Positions 1 through 5,247 of a stretch of DNA of 19,304 nt are shown one piece after another. The first letter of the stretch is position 1, and each line of letters opens with the position of its first letter. Under the pieces are notes generated by a model, which saw only the letters and a list, made by a program, of their open reading frames with translations, searched no databases and was not told the origin of the DNA. The position numbers and the translations under genes are program-made. Source of the DNA: DATFES01 sp035457725 (GTDB lineage Bacteria; Pseudomonadota; Alphaproteobacteria; CACIAM-22H2); assembly GCA_035457725.1 (NCBI GenBank), contig DATIBC010000109.1:1-19304 (forward strand). Reading direction: 5' to 3'.

Positions 1-112
1 GGCCGTCCACCGCATACAAATAGACGCCTTCGCCGCGCTCGAACGCGACGTCGGCCCGATTGTATGTCGGCATCACGGGCGGGAATTGCCCGGATTTCTG
101 GGCGACGCTCAC
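1..112 (-). CDS. argD: Acetylornithine/succinyldiaminopimelate aminotransferase, N-terminal fragment (cut by window edge)
   Basis: Only the first 37 codons are inside the window; the gene continues off the left edge. The minus-strand reading contains the segment MPTYNRADVAFERGEG followed by VYLYAVDG. This matches the conserved N-terminus of class III PLP-dependent acetylornithine aminotransferases, which transfer the amino group from N-acetylornithine to 2-oxoglutarate in arginine biosynthesis. The start chosen is the GTG at 110-112, because an AAGGAG Shine-Dalgarno lies 9 bases upstream of it. The internal ATG at 71-73 has no comparable site. The PLP lysine and most of the enzyme are outside the window, so the family call rests on the N-terminal motif alone. 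The related GabT/OAT class III enzymes are the main alternative. The gene is divergent from the mrr-like gene. Confidence 0.75.
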   Translation of the reverse strand, partial: MSVAQKSGQFPPVMPTYNRADVAFERGEGVYLYAVDG

Positions 113-228
113 GACACAGGGCTCCTTCGGTGGTTCATCCGCCGGGATTGCGCCGGGCCACCATGGACCGGCCCGACCCGCGCGGAAAGCCCGGCAGTAT
201 GGCGGCGTCGCGCCGCTTGTCAACCGGC

Positions 229-262
229 CGACCGAATTGCGTACGACGGCGCCATTCGGTCG
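229..262. promoter_or_regulatory. Perfect 9-bp inverted repeat in the argD/mrr spacer
   Basis: CGACCGAAT (229-237) and ATTCGGTCG (254-262) are exact reverse complements separated by 16 bases. The site lies about 117 bases upstream of the argD start and 156 bases upstream of the mrr-like start. It could be an operator for a dimeric regulator or an RNA hairpin. No regulator can be assigned. Confidence 0.35.
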
Positions 263-343
263 CGGCACAACCGGACTATGCATCATCATGACTACGCCAG
301 TGGCAACGATTAGCCAATAGCGGCGGCGAAGCGATTGCGGCGA

Positions 344-362
344 ATACCACGTTTGGTGGTAT
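344..362. promoter_or_regulatory. Short inverted repeat upstream of the mrr-like gene
   Basis: ATACCAC (344-350) and GTGGTAT (356-362) form a perfect 7-bp dyad with a 5-base centre, ending 55 bases before the ATG at 418. There is no T-run, so it is not an intrinsic terminator. Its place in the presumed promoter makes it a candidate operator, possibly an autoregulatory site. That role is inferred from position only. Confidence 0.35.
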
Positions 363-417
363 CCTGGAATATCGGACCCGGCTAGTTTGCCTTTGGGTCG
401 ACGGGAGAACATCGCGC

Positions 418-1344
418 ATGGCTGTTCCGGATTTTCAATCGCTGATGCTGCCGGTGCTGCGTGTCATCGCCGATGGGGAAATAAGCGCCGCCGCATTACG
501 TGATCGAGTGGCGAGCAACTTGAATCTCAGCGAGCAAGACTTGGCAGAGATGCTTCCGAGCGGGCGTCAGGCGAGGTTCGCCAACAGAACGGCTTGGGCG
601 AATGTCTTTCTGCAGCGGGCCGGCCTCATTGAGAAGGCGCGGCGAGGCGTTTATCGCATAACCGAATCCGGTCGCGCGGTTCTCGCTGAAAATCCGCAAC
701 GGGTCGACATGAAGTTCCTGGAACGCTTTCCTCGATACGCCGAGTGGCGACAGAGCAGTGGGGCGACGACAGATGAGGAGTCTGACGAAGCGCCCAACGA
801 GACTGGCGGATCGCGATCAATCGCCACACCAGAAGAACAGATCGATTCGAGCTTTCGAGCCTTAACCTCCGCGCTTGAATCCGATGTACTGGACCGCGTG
901 CGAGAAGTATCCGCGAACGCATTCGAAGGACTCATCATCGACGTCCTGATCGCTATGGGCTATGGAGGCGGAAAGGCCGATATGGGAAAGGCCGTCGGCC
1001 GATCCGGCGACGGCGGGATCGACGGCATCATCAAGGAAGATCCGCTCGGTCTTGACATCGTGTATATCCAGGCAAAGCGCTACGCCGAAAACAGCAACGT
1101 CCAGCGCCAGGAAGTGCAGAGCTTTGCAGGTAGTCTGGACGGAGTTGGCGCAACGAAGGGAATATTTGTCACGACCTCCGCATTCTCGAAGGGCGCTCAC
1201 GAATACGCGGCGCGAATTTCGAAGCGACTCATTCTGATCGATGGCGGGCAATTGGCGCGCTTAATGGTTCGTCACAATGTGGGCGTTCGATTGCGCGCCA
1301 AATATGAGTTAAAGAAAGTGGACGAGGATTACTTTTCGGAGTGA
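418..1344 (+). CDS. mrr: Mrr-family restriction endonuclease (solitary)
   Basis: This 308-residue protein has the two-domain plan of Mrr. An N-terminal winged-helix DNA-binding region (about residues 1-90) contains the typical RTAWANVFLQRAGLIE and RGVYRITESG stretches. A polar linker (about 112-145) follows. The C-terminal PD-(D/E)XK catalytic domain spans about 160-300. Visible catalytic residues are E170 (AFEGLI), D202 in GDGGIDG, and Q218/K220 in the QAK motif. Mrr enzymes cut DNA carrying foreign methylation and act in type IV restriction and the SOS response. GGGAG lies 10 bases before the ATG. Spot counts give about 55-60% GC in most of the gene and 26 of 60 bases at 1261-1320, below the recX and transporter genes nearby, which suggests horizontal acquisition. 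No methyltransferase gene lies beside it. The endonuclease family call is firm; the exact target is unknown. Confidence 0.88.
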   Translation: MAVPDFQSLMLPVLRVIADGEISAAALRDRVASNLNLSEQDLAEMLPSGRQARFANRTAWANVFLQRAGLIEKARRGVYRITESGRAVLAENPQRVDMKFLERFPRYAEWRQSSGATTDEESDEAPNETGGSRSIATPEEQIDSSFRALTSALESDVLDRVREVSANAFEGLIIDVLIAMGYGGGKADMGKAVGRSGDGGIDGIIKEDPLGLDIVYIQAKRYAENSNVQRQEVQSFAGSLDGVGATKGIFVTTSAFSKGAHEYAARISKRLILIDGGQLARLMVRHNVGVRLRAKYELKKVDEDYFSE

Positions 1345-1383
1345 CGACAGCCCGCGGCTTTGAGCGCTTGATCCAGTCGCCCT

Positions 1384-2205
1384 TTAGGCCCTGAGGCGAT
1401 AGCCGCGCCTGAACATCGTATAAGCGAGCCACAGCAGGGCGGCGTTGGCGGCCAGCATGACGCCGATTCCGAGCAGCAGGTCGGCATCGGCGTGACCGAT
1501 GAAGCCATAGCGGAAGCCGTCGATCATGTAGAAGAACGGGTTGAACAGCGCGATCTCGTGCCACGGCGGCGGCAGCCGGTCGATGGTGTAGAACGTGCCC
1601 GACAGAAACGTGAGCGGCGTCACGACGAAGTTGGTCACCGCGGCGATGTGATCGAACTTCTCCGACCATATCCCGCCGACGAGGCCGAGGAGCGACAGCA
1701 GCAGCGAGCCGGCGAGGCCGTGAAAGACGATCATGCCGACGTCGTGGATATGCACCGCGACGAAGGGCAGCAGCGAGAATCCGACGATGATCCCTACCGC
1801 CACGCCGCGCACGACGCCGCCCAGCGCGAACCCCGCGGTCAGCTCCGCTGCGGACAGCGGCGGCATCAGCGAGTCGACGATGTTACCCTGGACCTTGGAG
1901 ATCACCATCGACGACGAGGTGTTGGCGAAGGCATTTTGGACCATCGCCATGATGATGAGTCCGGGCGCGAGGAATTCGGGAAAGCTCAGCCCAGCGATTT
2001 CGCGCACCGATCCGCCCAGCGCCAGCGCGAAGACGGCGAGCAGCAGCAGCGTCGTCACCACCGGCGCGACGATGGTCTGTGTGAACACCTTGAGGAAGCG
2101 CCGAACTTCGCGCTGGGTCAACGTCCACAGGCCGAGCCAGTTGACGGCGCCGTAGCGGCGCGGCTCGGGCGTCGGGGCAGGCATGAGCGTTTGGCGGACG
2201 CGCAT
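1384..2205 (-). CDS. ABC-2 type transporter permease (no partner ATPase nearby)
   Basis: The product is an integral membrane protein of the ABC-2 superfamily (YadH/NodJ/DrrB-like), which exports drugs, lipids or polysaccharides together with a separate ATPase. The N-terminal WTLTQREVRRFLKVF segment before the first membrane span is typical, as is the later SGTFYTIDRLPPPW loop followed by FNPFFYMIDGFRYGFIG near the C-terminus. About six hydrophobic spans are visible. The open frame extends upstream to 2280, but that Arg-rich extension looks non-coding and would almost meet the divergent recX. I chose the ATG at 2203-2205; the ATG at 2182-2184 is equally possible, and neither has a clear Shine-Dalgarno. 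The usual ATPase partner is absent from both sides, so the substrate cannot be inferred. The gene is convergent with the mrr-like gene. Confidence 0.85.
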   Translation of the reverse strand: MRVRQTLMPAPTPEPRRYGAVNWLGLWTLTQREVRRFLKVFTQTIVAPVVTTLLLLAVFALALGGSVREIAGLSFPEFLAPGLIIMAMVQNAFANTSSSMVISKVQGNIVDSLMPPLSAAELTAGFALGGVVRGVAVGIIVGFSLLPFVAVHIHDVGMIVFHGLAGSLLLSLLGLVGGIWSEKFDHIAAVTNFVVTPLTFLSGTFYTIDRLPPPWHEIALFNPFFYMIDGFRYGFIGHADADLLLGIGVMLAANAALLWLAYTMFRRGYRLRA

Positions 2206-2289
2206 AGCGGCGGCGACGATAGGGCTTGCCGCGCCGCGCCGCAACCGCCGACGCTGGCGCGCGGGCGCGCTCCGTGACACTCTCGCGCC

Positions 2290-2850
2290 ATGGTCGTCCC
2301 ACGACGCGTCGCGCCCGGCCCGTTGACGATGGAAAGCCTCGAAAAGGCGGCGCTCGGCTATCTCGAGCGCTACGCAAGCTCGGCGGCCAATCTGCGCCGC
2401 GTGTTGATGCGCCGCGTCGAACGTGCGGCGCGCGCCGGAGCGTGCGAACGCGCCAAGGGCGCCCGGATGGCCGACGAAGTCGTCGAGGGCTATCGCGCGC
2501 GCAACCTACTCAACGATCGAGCCTACGCCGAGGGCCGCGTGCAAACGCTCCATCGCCAGGGGCGCTCGCGGACGCGCATCGCCCAGACGCTCGCCGCCAA
2601 GGGCGTGGCGCGCGAGGAGATCGACCGCGCCCTCGCCGCGTTCGAAGCAGAGACGCCGGAGGCCGATCTGGTCGCGGCGCTAGCGCTTGCGCGCCGGCGG
2701 CGGTTGGGTCCCTACCGCGCCGCCGGTCAGCGCAGCAAGTTCCGGCAGCGCGATCTCGCAGCACTGGCCCGCGCCGGGTTCAGCCTGGAGATCGCGCGCC
2801 GGGTCGTCGATGCCGCGCGACCTGAGACGATCGAGGCCGAGCTGGCCTAA
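2290..2850 (+). CDS. recX: RecX-family regulatory protein
   Basis: This 186-residue protein matches alphaproteobacterial RecX, a small all-helical protein of three-helix repeats that binds RecA filaments and modulates recombinase activity in the cytoplasm. Diagnostic stretches are ALGYLERYASSAANLRRVL (about 21-40), YRARNLLNDRAYAEGRV (about 68-84), and SRTRIAQTLAAKGVAREEID (about 92-111), a repeat typical of the family. It is very rich in Arg and Ala, as expected for a basic helical protein in a GC-rich genome. The ATG at 2290 was kept because the basic Pro-rich lead before LEKAALGYLERY is common in homologues. An internal ATG at 2329 would also be possible, and no Shine-Dalgarno decides between them. 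recA is not in the window. The gene converges on the AapJ-like gene with 21 bases between the stops. Confidence 0.88.
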   Translation: MVVPRRVAPGPLTMESLEKAALGYLERYASSAANLRRVLMRRVERAARAGACERAKGARMADEVVEGYRARNLLNDRAYAEGRVQTLHRQGRSRTRIAQTLAAKGVAREEIDRALAAFEAETPEADLVAALALARRRRLGPYRAAGQRSKFRQRDLAALARAGFSLEIARRVVDAARPETIEAELA

Positions 2851-2871
2851 CGTCAGTCGACCTTGCGCACG

Positions 2872-3933
2872 TCACCGTAGCGGCGGCGCATACATCAGGC
2901 CGCCGTCGCGCCACAACTTGTTGACGCCGCGCTCGATGCCGAGCGGTGTGATATTGCGCTCGAAGCTCTCGCCGTAATTACCGACCTGCTTGACGATGTT
3001 GTAGGCCCAGCGGTTGTCGAGGCCGAGCATTTTCCCGAAGTCGCCGGAGGCGCCGACAAATCGTTGGATCGCCGGGTTTTGGCTATTGAGATGCTGGTCG
3101 ATGTTTTTCGAGGTAAGACCGAGCTCTTCGGCCTCGACCATCGCATTGAACGACCACCGCACCACGTCGCCCCAGCGCGAATCGCCCCGCCGCACCGCCG
3201 GACCCAGCGGCTCCTTCGAGATCACCTCGGGAAGGATGACATGATCGTTGGGATTGGGCGCGCGCACCAAGCGCGTCGCGGCGAGGCCCGAAACGTCGTT
3301 CGTGAACACATCGCAGCGGCCGGCGAAGTATGCCGATGTCGTTTCCTCAAGCTTCTCGATCACCACCGGCGTGAACTGCATCTTGTTTTGGCGAAAATAG
3401 TCGGCGAGATTGAGTTCGGTCGTGGTTCCCGGGCCAACGCACACCGTGGCTCCGTTCAAGTCGCGCGCGCTGCGCACGTTCAACTTGCGCGGCACCAGGA
3501 AACCCTGGCCGTCGTAGTAGCTGATGGCGCGAAAGTCGATGCCAAGATTGACGTCGCGCTGGAAGGTCCAAGTGGTGTTGCGCGACAGAATGTCGATTTC
3601 GCCTGACTGCAGCGCGGTGAAGCGTTGCTGCGCCGTGAGCGGAACGAAGCGTATTTTGGTGGCGTCACCGAACACCGCCGCCGCGACCGCCCGGCAAACG
3701 TCGACGTCGAGACCCTCCCAGATTCCCTGGGCGTTGGCCAACGCGAAGCCGGGCGCGCCGGTGTTGACCCCGCACTGGATCAATCCGCGCTGACGTACGG
3801 CGTCGTACGTGGCCGACGGGGCAGACGGCGCCGCTGCGGGCGCCTGCGCGGTTTGGACGGTATCCGCGTGTGCCGACTGCGCGGCTGCGAGTGCAAGCGT
3901 CGCGCTCGCCGCGATCAACGAGAGCATCCTCAT
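2872..3933 (-). CDS. AapJ-type amino-acid ABC transporter substrate-binding protein
   Basis: This is a periplasmic binding protein of the general L-amino-acid (AapJ) branch of SBP family 3. A signal peptide (about residues 1-23, ending AHA before DTVQ) is followed by a Pro/Ala linker. The family hallmarks come next: QCGVNTGAPGFA, GLDVDVCRAVAAAVFGD, ALQSGEIDILSRNTTWT, DGQGFLVPR, and the C-terminal GLMYAPPLR. The mature fold would bind polar or general amino acids and deliver them to an AapQMP-type permease. The start is the ATG at 3931-3933, with GGAGG 5 bases upstream. The in-frame extension to 3993 is rejected because it would bury the signal peptide. No aapQMP genes are in the window, so it is an orphan here. 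It lies downstream of the rpiR gene in the same direction with 92 bases between, including a strong hairpin. Confidence 0.9.
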   Translation of the reverse strand: MRMLSLIAASATLALAAAQSAHADTVQTAQAPAAAPSAPSATYDAVRQRGLIQCGVNTGAPGFALANAQGIWEGLDVDVCRAVAAAVFGDATKIRFVPLTAQQRFTALQSGEIDILSRNTTWTFQRDVNLGIDFRAISYYDGQGFLVPRKLNVRSARDLNGATVCVGPGTTTELNLADYFRQNKMQFTPVVIEKLEETTSAYFAGRCDVFTNDVSGLAATRLVRAPNPNDHVILPEVISKEPLGPAVRRGDSRWGDVVRWSFNAMVEAEELGLTSKNIDQHLNSQNPAIQRFVGASGDFGKMLGLDNRWAYNIVKQVGNYGESFERNITPLGIERGVNKLWRDGGLMYAPPLR

Positions 3934-3979
3934 TGTTTCCTCCCTGCGTTTTGAGCTTGATTTGATTCGCCGCTTACTG

Positions 3980-4004
3980 GCCGGGCCCCGCAAAGCGGCC
4001 CGGC
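3980..4004 (-). terminator. GC-rich hairpin between rpiR and the AapJ-like gene
   Basis: GCCGGGCC (3980-3987) and GGCCCGGC (3997-4004) are perfect complements. The inner bases can also pair as CCGC/GCGG around an AAA loop, giving a very stable stem. It begins 21 bases after the rpiR stop and ends 47 bases before the AapJ-like start. There is no U-tract on the minus strand, so it may attenuate transcription, protect an mRNA end or split expression of the two genes, and not act as a full intrinsic terminator. Confidence 0.45.
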
Positions 4005-4025
4005 ATCACGCCGCGCCCAAAGCGT

Positions 4026-4907
4026 TCACGACGCGAGGTTCGCGCCGTCAACGAAGAGATGCGGCAGGATTCGCTTGGTCAGTTCGGTCGCGTCGGCAAC
4101 CGTCTGCTGTCGCTGCGCCAATGCGGCGGCAAGCCCCTCGGCCAGCGCCAGGATGCCGACGCACGATCCATGCAAAACCTCGTGCTCCGCCGCGCCGAAC
4201 ATGACGATGTCGCAAAACGGCGCCACTGGCGAATTGGGTCCGTCGGTCAGCGCTATCGTCCGCGCGCCTTGTTCGCGTCCGGTCCGCAGCAAGTCGAGGG
4301 TCAAGCGGGAGTAGCGCGGGACGGTGAGGGCGACCAGTAAATCGCCCTTGGCGACCCGCATTACGCGGCGAATCATCCGCTCCGGTCCGCCGCGGCCGTC
4401 AAGGACTTCAAGCGCGGCGATATAAGGTTCGAGCAGGTCGCCGACCAGCCGCGCCAACGGCGCGGCGATTCCGAGCGCCACGATGATGACGCGGCGCGCC
4501 TCGAGAATCGCCGCCACGCCGCTCTCGCACGCGTCGCGGCCTAATAGATGCTCGCTTCGCGTGACGTTCGCGGCAATGCCGTGCAGGCATTTGCGCATGG
4601 TCTCGAACGCCGCCAGGGGACGATCCTTTTGGTCGCGCAATTTTTCTATGGGCGCGGTGGCGCTACGAAACGCGCGCAGTGACGCGCCGCGAAACTCGGC
4701 GTAGCCGCCGAAGCCGAGGGCGCGAACGAACCGATTGACCGTAGCGATGGATACGTCTGACGCCGCCGCCAACTCTTCGATCCCCATCATCGCGGCCTGA
4801 AAGGGATGACCCAGGACGAAGTCGGCGATCTTGCGGTGCGAGGGCGAGAGCTCCGTTCGCTTGCTGGTAAGCAAACCCAATGGCGACGACGGAGGGTCGC
4901 GATCCAT
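4026..4907 (-). CDS. MurR/RpiR-family transcriptional regulator
   Basis: This 293-residue regulator has an N-terminal HTH_6 domain (about 10-85; LSPSHRKIADFVL, then the helix-turn-helix at IEELAAASDVSIATVNRFVR and ALGFGGYAEFRG) and a C-terminal SIS domain (about 125-260) that normally senses a phosphosugar. The SIS part includes RVIIVALGIAAPLARLV and GDLLVALTVPRYSR, resembling the variant found in RpiR proteins that control transport genes. The start is the ATG at 4905-4907, because AGGAG lies 8 bases upstream. The in-frame TTG at 4911-4913 would leave only 2 bases. The co-directional AapJ-like gene downstream is the obvious candidate target. An AT-rich promoter with an inverted repeat lies immediately upstream, consistent with autoregulation. 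The ligand is unknown. Confidence 0.88.
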   Translation of the reverse strand: MDRDPPSSPLGLLTSKRTELSPSHRKIADFVLGHPFQAAMMGIEELAAASDVSIATVNRFVRALGFGGYAEFRGASLRAFRSATAPIEKLRDQKDRPLAAFETMRKCLHGIAANVTRSEHLLGRDACESGVAAILEARRVIIVALGIAAPLARLVGDLLEPYIAALEVLDGRGGPERMIRRVMRVAKGDLLVALTVPRYSRLTLDLLRTGREQGARTIALTDGPNSPVAPFCDIVMFGAAEHEVLHGSCVGILALAEGLAAALAQRQQTVADATELTKRILPHLFVDGANLAS

Positions 4908-4935
4908 GCCCAACGCTCCTGCCGAATGGATCGAA

Positions 4936-4984
4936 TGTAAAAAAATATATCATAAAGATCTAGTTATGGAAATAATTTCTTACA
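4936..4984 (-). promoter_or_regulatory. rpiR promoter with a TGTAA inverted repeat (candidate RpiR operator)
   Basis: In this AT-rich island, the arm at 4936-4948 (beginning TGTAA) matches the reverse complement of the arm at 4972-4984 (ending TTACA) at 11 of 13 positions. On the minus strand a good -10 box, TATGAT (4954 to 4949), lies between the arms, about 42 bases before the ATG. The -35 region overlaps the far arm. TGTAA/TTACA half-sites are seen in operators of some RpiR-family members such as HexR. Autoregulation by the adjacent RpiR protein is my inference. Confidence 0.5.
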
Positions 4985-5218
4985 GGAACTTGGCGCCGAT
5001 CGTTTAGCAGCCGGTCGCCTTTGCTGAACCGAACTTGTCTCTAAGATACTGGAATTATGAAGAAATACAGGGCTCGGTCCGAGGAGACCGGTAACACCGC
5101 ATCGCCGACCCGAAGTCGCCGAGCGATTCGCGTCCATACGCATTTCGAGGACCTCCCGCAGGCCGGAGCCAGGCGAGGACCTAGGCCCTCGTGGCGCGCG
5201 TCAATCCTCAGTCCCGGC

Positions 5219-5239
5219 TCGGCGCGAGAAACGCGCCGG
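5219..5239 (-). terminator. Hairpin just after the MscS-like gene stop
   Basis: GGCGCG (5221-5226) and CGCGCC (5232-5237) form a stem with a 5-base loop, extended by a C-G pair and a T-G wobble. It begins 8 bases downstream of the minus-strand stop at 5248-5250. There is no U-tract, so it is only a possible transcription end or mRNA-stabilising structure. Confidence 0.35.
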
Positions 5240-5247
5240 ACTGCGAG

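Larger units (their letters stand above)
113..417. other. Divergent intergenic region between argD and the mrr-like gene
   Basis: This 305-base spacer holds the promoters of two divergent genes. Short readings through it have no family resemblance and no convincing start, so I see no gene here. It contains two perfect inverted repeats, listed separately (229-262 and 344-362). The part nearest the mrr-like gene is less GC-rich than the part nearest argD. A GGGAG Shine-Dalgarno sits 10 bases before the ATG at 418. Confidence 0.6.
4908..5247. other. Intergenic region between rpiR and the mechanosensitive channel gene
   Basis: This 340-base spacer contains the rpiR promoter (about 4930-4990) and the 3' end region of the MscS-like gene with a hairpin at 5219-5239. 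An open frame on the plus strand starting at the ATG at 5057 has no clear Shine-Dalgarno, no recognisable family and runs into the antisense of the channel gene. I do not call it a gene. The remainder shows nothing I can assign. Confidence 0.55.

Noticed and set aside
1492..2277. Long plus-strand open frame opposite the ABC-2 permease
   Set aside because: Its product is a low-complexity run of Arg, Asp, His and Gln typical of the antisense of a GC-rich gene, while the minus strand encodes a clear membrane protein.
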